64,000 nt of DNA from Ovis canadensis (taxonomy: Eukaryota; Chordata; Mammalia; Artiodactyla; Bovidae). How positions within the stretch are numbered: the stretch's first letter is position 1; each line of letters starts with the position of its first letter. Below the pieces are notes generated by a model. The model was not told the DNA's origin, did not search any database, and saw only the letters and a list, made by a program, of their open reading frames with translations. The stretch is from the NCBI RefSeq assembly GCF_042477335.2, contig NC_091255.1, positions 10,270,501-10,334,500 of the forward strand, in the 5' to 3' direction. Shown piece after piece: positions 10,238 through 22,014 of this stretch. The position numbers and the translations under genes are program-made.

Positions 10238-13200
10238 TTTGATTGTGACCTGGCTGGGATGGACCACGGGACAGAAGTGTGCCGGCTGTGATGGACCTCG
10301 CAGAAGCATGACTGAGAGGAGTTACCCCATGTCCAATGTCAGGGGCAGCAGCCGGGAAGAACTACCCCTCGCCTGAGGCCAGGGGCAGTGGCCAGAAGGA
10401 GCTACCTCATGCCCGAGGTCAATGGCGGCGGCCAAGAGGAGCAACCCCACATCCAAGGAGCAATGGCTTCACTGGCACAGGAGGGCCAAGAGGAGCTACT
10501 CCACGTTCAAGGTCAGGAAGGGTGGTGGTAAGGAGATACCCCTCGTCCAAGGTAAGACGCAGTGGCTGCACTTTGCTGGAGCAATCATGAAGTGATATCC
10601 CACATCCAAGGTAAGAGAAACCCAAGTAAGATGGCAGGTGTTTCAAGAGGGCATCAGAGGGCAGACACTCTGAAACCATACTCACAGAAAACTAGTCAAT
10701 CTAATCACACCAGGGCCACAACCTTGTCTAACTCAGTGAAACTAAGCCATGCGCTATAGGGCTACCTAAGAAGGGCAGGTAATGGTGGAGAGGTCTGACA
10801 GAATGTGGTCCACTGGAGAAGGGAATGGCAAACCACTTCAGTATTCTTGCCTTGACAACTCCTGAACAATATGAAAAGGCAAAATGATAGGATACTGAAA
10901 GAGGAACTACCCAGGTCGGTAGGTGTCCAATATGCTACTGAAGATCAGTGTAGAAATAACTCCTGAAAGAAAAAAAGTGATAGAGCCAAAGCAAAAACAA
11001 TCCCCAGTTGCGGTAGTGACTGGTGATAAAAGCAAGGTCCAATGCTGTAAAGAGCACGATTGCATAGGAACCGGAATGTTAGGTCCATGAATCAAGGCAA
11101 ATTGGAAGTGGTCAAACAGGAAATGGAAAGAATGAATGTCAACATTATAGGAACCAGTGAACTAAAATGGACTGGAATGGGTGAATTTAAATCAGATGAC
11201 CATTATATATACTACTGCAGGCAGGAATCTCTTAGAAGAAATGGAGTAGCCATCATAGTCAACAAAAAAGTCAAAATGCAGTATTTAGATGCAATCTCAA
11301 AAGCGACAGAATGATCTCTGTTCATTTCCAAGGCAAACCATTCAGTATCACAGTAATCCAAATCTATGCTCCAACAAGTAAGGCTGAAGAAGATGAAGTT
11401 GAGTAGTTCTATGAAGACATACATGACCTTTTAGAACTAACACCCAAAAAAGATGTCCTTTTCATTATAGGGGACTGGAATGCAAAAGTAGGAATTCAAG
11501 AAACACCTGGAGTAACAGGCAAATTTGGCCTTGGAATATGGAATGAAGCAGGGCAAAGGCTAATTGAGTTTTGCCAAGAGAACGCACTGGTCATAGCAAA
11601 CACCCTCCTTCAACAACACAAGAGAAGACTCTACACATGGACATCACCAGATGGTCAATACCAAAATCAGATTGATTATATACTTTGCAGCCAAAGATGG
11701 AGAAACTTTGTACAGTCAACAAAAACAATACCAGGAGCTGACTGTGGCTCAGATCATGAACACCTTATTGCCAAATTCAGACTCAAATTGAAGAAAGTAG
11801 AGAAAACCACTAGACCATTGAGGTATGACCTAAATAAAATCCCTTATGATTATACAGTGGAAGTGAAAAATATTTAAGGGACTAGATCTGATAGACAGAG
11901 CGCCTGATGAACTATGGACAGAGGTTCATGACATTGTACAGGAGATTGTACAAGACCAATCCCATGGAAAAGAAATGCAAAAAAGCGAAATGGCTGTCTG
12001 GGGAGGCCTTATAAATATCTGTGAAAAGGAAAGAGGTGAAAAGCAAAGGAGAAAAGGAAAGATATAAGCATCTGAATGCAGAGTTCCAAAGAACAGAAAG
12101 AAGAGAAAAGAAAGCCTTTTTCAGCAATCAGTGCAAAGAAATAGAGGAAAACAGCATAATGGGAAAGACTAGAGATCTCTTCAAGAAAATTAGAGATACC
12201 AAGGGAACATTTCATGAAAAGATGGGCTCGATAAAGGACAGAAATGGTATGGATTTAACATAAGCAGAAAATACTAAGAAAAGGTGGCAAGAATACACAG
12301 AAGAACTGTACAAAAAAGACCTTCATGACCAGGATAAGCATGATGATGTGATGACTCACTTGGAGCCAGACATCCTGGAATGTGAAGTCAGGTGGGCCTT
12401 AGAAAGCAACACTATGAATAAAGCTAGTGGAGGTTCTGGAATTCCAGGTGAGCTATTTCAAGTCCAGAAAGATGATGCTGTGAAAGTGCTGCACTCAATA
12501 TGCCAGCAAATTTGAAAAACTCAGCAATGGCCACAGGACTGGAAAAGGTCAGTTTTCATCCCAATCCCAAAGAAAGGAAATGTCAAAGAATGCTAAAACT
12601 ACTGCACAATTGCACGCATCTCACACTCTAGTAAAGTAATGCTCAAAATTCTCCAAGCCAGACTTCACCAATACATGAACCTTGAACTTCCACATGTTCA
12701 AACTGGTTTTAGAAAAGCAGAGGAACCAGAGATCAGATTGTCAACATCTGCTGGATCATAGAAAAAGCAAGAGAGTTGCAGAAAAACATCTATTTCTGGT
12801 TTATTGACTATGCCAAAGCCTTTGACTGCGTGGATCACAATGAACTGTGGAAAATTCTGAAAGAGATGGGAATACCAGATGTGCCTCTTGAGAAAACTGT
12901 ATGCAGGTCAGGAAGCAACAGCTAAAACTGGAAATGGAAGAGCAGATTGGTTCAAGGAGTCAAGGGTGTATATTGTCACTGTACTTATTTAACTTACATT
13001 CAGAGTACATCATGATAAATACTGGGCTGGATGAAGCACATTCTGGAATCAAAATTGCTGGGAGAGATATCAGTAACCTCAGATATGCAGATGACACCAC
13101 CGTTCTGCAGAAAGTGAATAGGAACTAAGAAGCCTCTTGATGAAAGTGAAAGAGGAGAGTGAAAAAGTTGGCTTAAAGCTCAACATTCAGAAAATGAAGA

Positions 13201-13843
13201 TCATGGAATCTGGTCCCATCACTTCATGGCAAATAGACGGGGAAACGGTAGAAATAGTGTCAGACTTTATTTTGGGGGGCTTACAAAATCACTGCAGATG
13301 GTGACTGTAGCCATGAAATTAAAAGACACTTACTCCTTGGAAGCAAAGTTATGACCAACTTAGATAGCATATTAAACAGCAGAGACATTACTTTGCAAAC
13401 AAAGGTCCATCTAGTCAAGACTACGGTTTTTCCAGTAGTCATGTATGGATGTGAGAGGTGGAGTGTGAAGAAAGCTGAGTGCCAAAGAATTGATGCTTTT
13501 GAACTGTGGAATTGGAGAGGATTCTTGAGAGTCCCATGGACTGCAAGGAGATCCAACCAGTCCATTCTAAAGGAGATCAGTCCTGGGATTTCTTTGGAAG
13601 GAATGATGCTAAAGCTGAAACTCCAGTACCTTGGCCACCTCATGCGAAGTGTTGACTCATTGGATGCTGGGAGGGATTGGGGGCAGGAGGAAAAGGGACG
13701 ACAGAGAATGAGATGGCTGGATGGGATCACCGACTCGATGGATGTCAGTTTGAGTCATTTCCGGGAGTTGGTGATGGACAGGGAAGCCTGGCGTGCTGCA
13801 GTTATTGGGATTGCAAAGAGTCGGACACGACTGAGCGACTGAA
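10238..13843 (+). mobile_element. Near full-length BovB, sense
   Basis: The most complete BovB in the window (about 3.6 kb): GC-rich 5' end, 5' UTR, endonuclease, linker, reverse transcriptase, C-terminal domain and 3' tail. The endonuclease start reads MHRNRNVRSMNQGKLEVVKQ from 11060. A later endonuclease landmark is GGGGACTGGAATGCAAAAGT near 11469. The motif A region TTTATTGACTATGCCAAAGC is near 12800, and the C-terminal part is open at 13351-13842 (163 aa). Frameshifts near 11310, 11870 and 12880 and several stops make it inactive. It ends with GAGCGACTGAACTGAACT at about 13838-13850; no poly-A tail, as expected for RTE elements. Confidence 0.93.
10316..10610 (+). promoter_or_regulatory. 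~40-bp GC-rich tandem array at BovB 5' end (candidate promoter)
   Basis: Six to seven imperfect units start at about 10316, 10356, 10396, 10436, 10490, 10532 and 10592. Each opens with a GAGGAG-like motif, then CTACCCC, then a CC(A/G)AGGTC-like motif. The first three spacings are exactly 40 bases and later ones are 42-60. The array is much richer in G+C than its surroundings and lies immediately upstream of the BovB 5' UTR. Repeated GC-rich monomers are a known form of LINE promoter; promoter function here is inferred. Confidence 0.65.
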
Positions 13844-13943
13844 CTGAACTCATGGGGCCTTTTAAAGACAGACTCTCCCACCATATTCTCTGCTTTATTT
13901 CCTCTCTGAAGAACCTAGATAATAGTATCAGGTATACGTCTAG

Positions 13944-14172
13944 ACTTCCCAGGTGGCACTAGTAGTAAAGAACCTGCCTGGCAATGCAGGAGTCATAAGA
14001 GAGACATAAGAGATGCAGGTTTGATCCCTGCATCAGGAAGATTCCCTGGAGGAGGCCATGGCAACCCATTCCCATATTCTTGCCTGGAGAATCCCATAGG
14101 CAGAGAAGCCAGGAAAGCAACAGTTCATAGGACTGCACAGAGTCAGACATCACTGAAGTGATTTAGCACACA
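13944..14172 (+). mobile_element. Bov-tA SINE
   Basis: tRNA-derived ruminant SINE in sense orientation. The tRNA-like head contains TAGTAAAGAACCTGCCTG and GATGCAGGTTTGATCCCTG (box B-like). The BovB-derived part (CCTGGAGAATCCCATAGGCA) and the CAGAGTCAGACATCACTGAAG end follow. No intact tRNA cloverleaf; not a tRNA gene. Confidence 0.9.
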
Positions 14173-14177
14173 GCACA

Positions 14178-14548
14178 TGTACTGAGTTGTTTTACAGATG
14201 CTAAATCCCCCACCAAATGGAAGGACCTGACCACTTAATGATCATGAGCACATGTCCCCCAGGTCCCCTGGCACCTAAGAATTGATAATGTTAACCCCTG
14301 TGATACCACCCTGTTACCTCACCATCAACCAATCAGAGAATTGTGCACAAGATGATTACATATCTTGGGATTCCACTCCCTCACATTACCTTTAAAAGTA
14401 ATTTGCTGAAATTCATCCAGGAGTTTGCTTTTTTTGAGCATTAACAGTCTTTGACTCCTTGTATGATGCTTTGCAACAGCCACTGCACTTTACCACAACT
14501 AATTTTTGGTAGATTTTTGGCTTTAATGCATACAGGCAAATAGACTCA
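14178..14548 (+). mobile_element. Solo LTR, family shared with 17748 and 48870
   Basis: LTR-like sequence. Landmarks are CCTGGCACCTAAGAATTGAT, AATGTTAACCCCTGTGA, ATCAACCAATCAGAGAATTG, a degenerate TATA-like TTTAAAAGTAA near 14392 and GACTCCTTGTATGATGCTTTG. The same order is found antisense at 17748-18205 and 48870-49300. No attached coding region. The ERV class is not assigned. Confidence 0.6.
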
Positions 14549-14574
14549 AGTTTTGGCTTGGTAATGTGATGATG

Positions 14575-14690
14575 GTGATGATTTCAAGGGTGAATATCTA
14601 GGTTAAAACTCACTGAGTTGTATATATTAACTATGTCTAGGGCTTACATGTCAATCATACCTCAATAAAGAAGTTTTTTTTTTCTTTTTT
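14575..14690 (+). mobile_element. Possible old L1 3' terminus
   Basis: AAAACTCACTGAGTTGTAT, then CATGTCAATCATACCTCAAT, AAAGAAG and a T-rich run. This resembles the 3' end of ancient mammalian L1 families. Too short and diverged for a firm call. Confidence 0.35.
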
Positions 14691-14887
14691 ATGAAAGCCA
14701 TCCTATGGTGTGACTGTAGCAGTGTGGACTCAGTTCTCCTTGAGTGATTTATATAATTTCCTCTAACAGAGAGACATTTTTCTGAGTCCCTGGGAAGAAA
14801 AATAAAAGCAGAGAAATCCTTTTAGCCTGAAGGAATCTAATTTGCAGGTTGAATTTTGTGCTCAGGCAACATCCTTTGCCTACAAAG

Positions 14888-15343
14888 GTTGTGTTGTCAA
14901 AGTTATGGTTTTTTCCAGTAGTCATGTATGGATGTGGGAGTTGGACAATAAAAAAGGCTGTGTACCAAAGAACTGATGCTTTCGAACTGTGGTGCTTGAG
15001 AAGACTCTTGAGAGTCCCTTAGACTGCAAGGAGATCCAACCAGTTCATCGTAAAATAAATCAGTCCTGAATATTTATGAAAGGACTGATGCTGAAGCTGA
15101 AACTCCAATACTTTGGCCACCTGATGTGAAGAACTGACTCATTGGAAAATACCCTGAAGCTGGGAAAGATTGAAGGCAGGAGGAGAAGGGGATGACAGAG
15201 GATGAGATGGTTGGATGGTTTCACTGACTCGATGGACATGAGTTTGAGCAAACTCCGGGAAATGGAGAAGGACAGGGAAACCTGGCATGCTGCAGTCCAT
15301 GAGGTTGAAAAGAGTCAGACATGATTGAACGACTGAACAACAT
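14888..15343 (+). mobile_element. BovB 3' fragment, sense
   Basis: 5'-truncated BovB beginning at the valine-tyrosine-glycine stretch of the C-terminal domain (CCAGTAGTCATGTATGGATG) and running through the 3' UTR to GATTGAACGACTGAACAAC. Stops are present throughout; a moderately old copy. Confidence 0.9.
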
Positions 15344-15344
15344 C

Positions 15345-17745
15345 CTGTCAACCAAGTCATGCTTGTTTGCAAAGGACCTCAGATCAGTTTCTGTAGAGAT
15401 GAGTCTGCATAGAATTCATGTCCCTAAGTAAGTATTTGGGAAGTAGAATTGCACATAAAGCAGATAAATTGCTCTTTAGACAAATATTCCATCACTCAAG
15501 CATCAAAAATAATGGTACCCTTCAACATAAATACTACTGGAGGCCAGTACTTATTCTCTTGTAGTTGATATACCCACTGTGTTAATTCTCACCATGAAAA
15601 ATATGAGAAATTTTCTTTTGGTATAGTCTCAGAGGAGTTTATAAATTAGAAAGAGAAAATGACTCATCTTACATTTGATTAACAAATTGTATTGCTCAAC
15701 TTTATCATCATGTGATTATTTTTCATGAAAACAACGATAGATAGAACTTATTAAATATGTTAAATCACTGAACTATGTGTTTTCCAACAGCTTTCAAGGT
15801 GGGAGTAGTCATCCTGGACATAATTACCAACTTTTACTTGTCAATTCAATAAGCCTCTCAGTGTAAAGTCACACTCAGAATTTTTTAATTCCAAAGTTAA
15901 TAAATTTTCATTAGGACAAAGTGATTGACTCTCCAAGTTTCAATCCATCTTTGACTGACCAAATATTGCCAGAGAATACGATATGGGGAATTCTAAAAGT
16001 GGTTTTCTAACACATAACTTCAGCTGGATTTGTTGGAATAAACATATACTCATAATGCATAACCAGTCTGCAGGAGGGATTGGTTACTTCCTACAACATA
16101 TTTCATGCATTTATTTGGAAAAATTATTCCCACATCAATTTTAATCTATGAGTTTTCCTTTTATTCTCTCTTCCTTTTTATTTTTAGGTTGAAAGGAATT
16201 TCTATAGTATATGTATTTATATTTATTTTAGAATATTTATTCCAGTAGGTCTTGTTGTTTGACTGGTTCAGGGGACAATGGTGAAGTTTTCATTAATTCA
16301 GCACGTTAGTATGCCCAGATGCATACTGTAGCTCCAAGTCAGATTCAAAGCAGCTTTTCATATCTCCAAGCATCCTTCCAGTTGCCTTTTATCTGATGGT
16401 TGAGTAGCCTTCTACCTCAGAGATACCACTGATCAACCCTCTCACCATTTACAATAGAAAATCATAAGTATCTAAAGATGGTGTAAACTTCACTAAGATT
16501 AGGGTTTCGAGTGCTGACCAGAAAGCATAACCTGAAGTTTATGTAGTAGGTATGAAGGAATGTATACAGTGCTTGGCACAGAGAAAATGCTATAGATATT
16601 AAATTCTTCATTTTCTTCTTTGAATTGCCTGCTTTGCATGTCATGTGTATATACGAGATAAAAGAAATATTATTTCAGGAAAAATAATCTAAGGGAGCAT
16701 ACTATAACCCTGTAGATATTCTGAACTCTATCTCAGAGATACTTGAATTGTAAATTCACCTTTCATAGTCTCTTGACCAGTGGTTATCTGGTCTGTTCCA
16801 AGAAGTTCTAAAACTCCACAAATTATCTGTCAGAGTTTTCTGAAAAGCTTAAACGTTTTAAAAGTCATAGATCTCTAAGACATTTCATAATATTGAGATA
16901 AAAATCACTGCTGCTTTGAATCAAACTGTTATGCTGGAAAAACAAAGAGTCTTGAAGATTCAGCCAATTTCAGTTCAGGTTTCCAATTTCATTCCTTTCC
17001 TGATGTCTGATCTTAAGAAATACATTGCCCGTCTTTATACTTGCTGGCTTTCCTATGTAAAATGAAGACATTTTCCTTATTTCCACTGGGCTGTTGTTAA
17101 AAGAATATGAACATAACAACTTGAAGAGTGGTGAATTGAACTCAGTCTATTTCTCTCATCTATGGATTCCCACCCAGCTGGAGTTACCCAGTACATAGAG
17201 TTCCATGTTTCTGGGATTGTTATTCTCCTGGTTTGAGTCTGAATAATTTTGTTTTGCTGTCAAAATTTCACATTTGCCTCTCCCCTTTCATATGGATTTG
17301 TAATTATAGATGACTTCTTTAGCCAGTGTTCTGAATCTTTATGCCTTCTTTCCACCTCATTACTGTTAGTGTGGACAACTCTTAGCTAGAATCTTCTTTT
17401 TAATTTTTTCAAGTCCTCAACTCCCAAAACATGGCAGCATGTATTCCTTAAAATAAGGTTGAACACAACCATTCAAAATAAGGTAGAGACAATATTAATA
17501 TTGTTAGAAGTATTTAGAAAAGCCCGACAATTTTGAAAAAATGAAAAAAGAAAAAACACTGCCATTCACTTTGCATCATATTAAGATAAATTATAAAAGT
17601 ATAATACAATTATTTCACAAACTTACATCATGCTACCATTTTAGACCTTTGGTAATTTTACTTTACACCCAAATTTAGGTCTAATTCAATATTGATATTT
17701 ACCAGTTATTTAAAAAATTAACAGAACTGATATTATTTAATTCTA
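15345..17745. other. 2.4 kb without recognised repeats or genes
   Basis: The longest stretch in the window free of recognisable transposable elements. It is AT-rich, with only one open frame of 60 codons, at 16462-16644 on the minus strand, and that frame has no recognisable domain. I see no splice-flanked coding exon. It may contain ancient repeats too decayed to read by eye. Confidence 0.5.
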
Positions 17746-17747
17746 TG

Positions 17748-18205
17748 ATTTTGCTTTTATTTCTGTGGTGAAGGAAAGTGCAGTATTGCTGTAAAGCACC
17801 AGACAAGGAGTCCAGGATAGCCAATATTTGAAAAGCTTATACTCCCCACTGGGTTTCCACAAGAAAGTTTTAAAGGCAAGATGAAGGAGGAGGAGTTCCA
17901 GAATATGTTATCAGCTTGTGCAAAATTCTTTGATTGGCTGATGGCAAAGTAATAGGGCAAGGTCACAGGGGTTAACACAATCAATCTTCAGGCTCCTGCC
18001 AGTCTAGGGCCTATCTCATGGTCATGCTCATCAAGTAGTTAATTTCTTCCATTTGGTGGGGTTTTCAGCATCTGTGAAACAACTCAGGAAATTTACATTG
18101 CATACTATTTTCTAGCTACTCCAGAGAAAAGCTAAGCAGAAGATACAGGAGAGGGTTCTGTTCTAGGAAGGCCTCATAGAGTTCTGCTGTTATAATTCCC
18201 CATCT
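17748..18205 (-). mobile_element. LTR, antisense (second copy of the family)
   Basis: In reverse complement it carries the landmarks of the LTR at 14178: TGTGTTAACCCCTGTGACC, GCCAATCAAAGAATT, TGCCTTTAAAACTTTC (TATA-like position) and TGGACTCCTTGTCTGGTGC. It is slightly longer and retains more of the U3 part (GTTTCACAGATGCTGAAAACC). The minus-strand frame 17757-17984 lies inside it and is not a gene. Confidence 0.6.
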
Positions 18206-18337
18206 TTTCTTTGATACTCTTCAATCCTGAGGAGAACTGTAGTGATGACTGCTCTGATTATTTGCTATATGAGGACAAAGTCAATTTTTCAGGATTAGAA
18301 GAGAGAAAGTTATTAATATTCATTTCAAAGAAAACTT

Positions 18338-18425
18338 GATAGTCTTTGGAACTCTGCATTCAGATGGATATGTATCTTTCCTTTTTTCCTTTGCTTGTCA
18401 TGTCTCTTATTTTCTCAACTATTAC
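18338..18425 (-). mobile_element. Short BovB fragment
   Basis: About 88 bases of antisense BovB linker (CTTTGGAACTCTGCATTCAG followed by the TTTCTCAACTA segment). It abuts the Tigger-like element. Confidence 0.65.
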
Positions 18426-19600
18426 TATACTGTAATAGATTTATAATACTTTTCAGACAAATAATGCATGACAAACAAATACAAAAAAATAAAATATTTT
18501 TAACCTTACAGTAGAGTACCTTGAAAAATACAGTAGTACAATACAATAGCAGGCATAGGGTTAATGACATTGAGTGAACAAGAAAAAATAGTTACTGACC
18601 AGAAGAGTGAGAGGAGATGGGAAATGGTAGAGATGGAGTATCCTCAGCAATTGGTGATGGAGGGCAAACTGCAAAGATCTGCAAAAAAAAAATCACGAAC
18701 AACTGTGGGCACAGGTTCTTCTAAAGCCTATTAATGATAATGCTCATAATCTCATGCCAAGAAAAGTCAATGTTTTTCTGGCCTTGCATATATTATAGTT
18801 CTTCCAAAATTGTTGCCATGTTGCTCCTGATTCACCACTTTGCATCCCCTGCCTGAAGAAGTGTGATATAAATAATATTTCTTGAAAGCCACTATAACTC
18901 CCTAGTCCATTGTTTGGGTGAGCAATATAGTATTCAGTGGCAGATGCACTGCTTTGACAATGGGATGAAAATCATCCATTAATGGGGGCTTGCGTGGAGA
19001 TTTCCCTTGCAACAAAAGAATATTGAATGGAATGCTTTGTCCAAGCAATTTTTTTTTCTTTGTCTCTGGTATAAAGTGGTGGAAAAATTATTCCTGGAAA
19101 ATTACATGTGTAACCCAGGCTTTGGGGTTACCCTTCCATACAATAGGAAGAGAGCTTTGGGCTATGTTTTTCAGGACCCTTGGTCTCTCTGAATGATAAA
19201 CTAAGAGAAGGTTCAATTTCAGATCACCAGAAGCATTGTCACCAAACAACAGAATTAGCCTATTCTTTGAGAATAGACTTCACATATTCCATTATCTTGT
19301 CGTTGATGTTTAGAATTGTGCCAATGGTTGAATGACTCATATTATTATAAGAATGTGAGATGTTTACCATCTTTTTAGCCCTCTCCATTTTCTAATTATT
19401 TTCACTTTTGTTTCTATTGTTATTACTTGGCACTTCTTAGTAGTGTGAAGTACATCATCACTGTTTTTACGATTGCTTCCAGACACCCTGGTTTGAAATA
19501 AGGATGCTGTACTACTGCAATCTATATAGTACTGTAAAGTGCAAACAAAACAAAACAAAACAAAACAAAACACAGCCAGTGGAACAAGATGCACTCATGT
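18426..19600 (-). mobile_element. Decayed Tigger-like (pogo/Tc1) DNA transposon
   Basis: Read on the minus strand, the frame 19364-19594 contains a CENP-B/Tigger-type N-terminal helix-turn-helix remnant (KKCQVITIETKVKIIRKWRG). Downstream sequence around 19255-19345, after a frame break, reads STIGTILNINDKIMEYVKSI. Both segments occur in this order in Tigger transposases. The plus-strand stretch ATAGTACTGTAAAGTGCAAA near 19528-19547 also resembles Tigger non-coding sequence. Terminal inverted repeats were not identified; the element is dead and old. Confidence 0.65.
19543..19572. repeat. (AAAAC)n short tandem repeat
   Basis: Five to six units of ACAAA/CAAAA next to the Tigger-like element. 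Confidence 0.9.
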
Positions 19601-19639
19601 GAAAATGTATGCCAGATGTGTGAACTAACGTGATTAGAA

Positions 19640-20050
19640 ATACAAATGGTCAATGTCAAAATCAGATTGATTATATTCTTTGCATCCAAAGGTGGAGGAG
19701 AAAATGAAATATATACCCATCTGAATGCAGAGGTCCAAAGAATAGCAAGAAGACAGAAGAAAGTCTTCCTCAGTGATCAGTGCAAAGAAATAGAAGAAAA
19801 AAAAATAGAATGGGAAAGACTAGAGATCTCCACAAGAAAATTAGAAATACCAAGGGAATATTTCATGCAAAGATTGGCACAATAAAGGACAGAAATGACA
19901 TGGACCTATCAGAAGGAGAAGATATTATGAAGAGGTGGCAATACAAAAAATCAGAACTGTACAAAAAAGACCTTCATGATCCAGATAACCAGAATGATGT
20001 GATCATTCACATAGAGCCAGACATCCTGGATTTTGAAGTCAAGTGGGCTT
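19640..20050 (+). mobile_element. BovB, sense (part a)
   Basis: Starts in the endonuclease (AATCAGATTGATTATATTCT). Near 19690 it jumps by internal deletion straight to the linker (CATCTGAATGCAGAGGTCC). It continues to AGTCAAGTGGGCTT at 20050, where an opposite-strand BovB is inserted. Frames 19646-19885 and 19780-20097 are its remnants. Confidence 0.85.
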
Positions 20051-20518
20051 TCAGTTCAGTTCAGGTCAGTTGCTCAGTCGTGTCTGACTCTTTGTGACCC
20101 CATGAATCACAGCATGCCTGGCCTCCCTGTCCATCACCAATTCCTGCAGTTCACTCAGACTCACGTCCATTGAGTCAGCGGTGCCATCCAGCCATCTCAT
20201 CCTCTGTCGTCCCCTTCTTCTCCTGCCCCCAATCCCTCCCAGCATCAGAGTCTTTTCCAGTGAATCAACTCTTCACATGAGGTGGACAAAGTACTGGAGT
20301 TTCAGCTTCAGCATCATTCCTTCCAAAGAACACCCAGGGCTGATCTCCTTCAGAATGGACTGGTTGGATCTCCTTGCAGTCCAAGGGACTCTCAAGAGTC
20401 TTCTCCAACACCACAGTTCAAAAGCATCAATTCTTCGGTGCTGAGCTTTCTTTACAGTCCAACTCTCACATCCATACATGACCACTGGAAAAACCATAGC
20501 CTTAAGTAGACAGACCTT
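20051..20518 (-). mobile_element. 5'-truncated BovB inserted in an older BovB
   Basis: Antisense BovB 3' end of about 470 bp, starting with its CAGTT-type tail at about 20052 and truncated near 20518. The minus-strand frame 20273-20497 encodes [20 protein letters not shown]. The host BovB continues on both sides (GTGGGCTT before, GGAGCATCAATACAA after). The inserted copy is visibly less mutated than the host copy. Confidence 0.9.
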
Positions 20519-22005
20519 TACGGAGCATCAATACAAACAAAACTAGTTGAGGTGATGGAATTTCAAGCTGAAAATCTATAAAAGAAAATCTTAAAAGATG
20601 ATGCTGTGTAAGTGTTGGACTCAATATGCCAGCAAATTGAAAAGCTCAACAGTGGCCACAAGACTGGAAAAGGTTAGTTTTCATTCCAATTCCAAAGAAA
20701 GACAATGCCAAAGAATGCTCAAACTACCGCACAATTGTACTCATCTCACATGCAAGTAAAGTAATGCTCAAAATTCTCCAAACCATGTTTTAACAGTATG
20801 TGAACCATGAACTTCCAGACGTTCAAGCTGGATTTTAAAAAGACAGAGGAACCAGAGATCAAATTGCCAACATCTTTTGGATCACTGAAAAAGCAAGAGA
20901 GTTCCAGGAAAAAAAAAATCTACTTCTGTTTTATTGAGCACACCAAAGCCTTTGACTGTGTGGATCACAGCGAACTGTGGAAAATTCTTCAAGAGACGGG
21001 AATAATAGACTACCTTACCTGCTTTCTGATAAATCTGTAGGCAGGTCAAGAAGTAACATTTATAACAGGACATAGAATAATAAACTTGTTTCAAATCAGG
21101 AAAGGAGTACTTTAAGGTTGTTTATTGTCACCTTGCTTATTTAACTTATATGCAACATACATCATGTGAAATGCTGGGGTGGATGAAGCACAAGCTGAAA
21201 TCAAGAATACTAGGAGAAATATCAGTAACCTCAGATATACAGGTGATACCATCCTTATGGCAGAAAGTGAAGAAGAACTAAAGAGCCTCTTGATGAAAGT
21301 GAAAGAGGAGAATGGCTTAAAACTCAGGATTCAGAAAACTAAGATAATGGCATCCAGTTCCATCGCTTCCTGGCTAATGTATGGGGATACAGTGGAAACG
21401 GTGACAATTTATTTTCTTGGGCTCTAAAATCACTGTAGATGGTGACTGAAACCATGAAATTAAATAAAACATGCTTGCTCCTTGGAAGAAAATCTATGAC
21501 CAATCTTGACAGCATATTAAAAATCAGAAACATTACTTTACCAATAATGGTCTGTCTAGTCAAAACTATGATTTTTCCAGTGGTCATGTATGGATGTGAA
21601 AGTTGGACTCTAAAGAAAGCTGAGTGCTGAAGAATTGATGCTTTTGATCTGTGGTGTTGGAGAAGACTCTAGAGTCCCTTGGACTACAAGGAGATCAAAC
21701 TAATGAATCCTAAAGGAAATCAGTCCTGATTAATCATTGCAAGGACTGATGCTGAAGCTGAAATTCCAATTCTTTGACCATCTCATGTGAAGAACTGAAT
21801 CATTTGAAAGACCCTGATCCTGGGAAAGATTGAAGGCAGGAGGAAAAGGGAACAACAGAGGATGAGATGGTTGGATGGCATCACTGACTCAATGGACTTG
21901 AGTCTGAGCAAGCTCTGGGAACTGGTGATGGCCAGGGAAACCTGGCATGCTGCAGTCCATGTGGTCACAAAGAGTCGGACACAACTAAACGACTGAACTA
22001 ACTGA
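20519..22005 (+). mobile_element. BovB, sense (part b)
   Basis: Continuation of the BovB at 19640. It carries linker and RT (frame 20807-21040 with AFDCVDHSELWKIL; frame 21179-21427 with MAESEEELKSLLMKVKEENG) and the C-terminal domain (21439-21630), ending at CGACTGAACTAACTGAA near 22003. Several frameshifts. In motif C the usual YADD is YTGD (ATACAGGTGAT near 21236-21246), so the RT would be dead regardless of frame. Confidence 0.9.
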
Positions 22006-22014
22006 ATTGAGACA

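Noticed and set aside
10336-10590. Gly/Arg/Ser-rich 84-codon frame as a protein
   Set aside because: It is the translation of the ~40-bp GC-rich tandem array at the BovB 5' end.
13960-14050. tRNA gene
   Set aside because: The box A/B-like sequence belongs to a Bov-tA SINE; no complete cloverleaf or acceptor stem pairing, and the BovB-derived 3' part follows.
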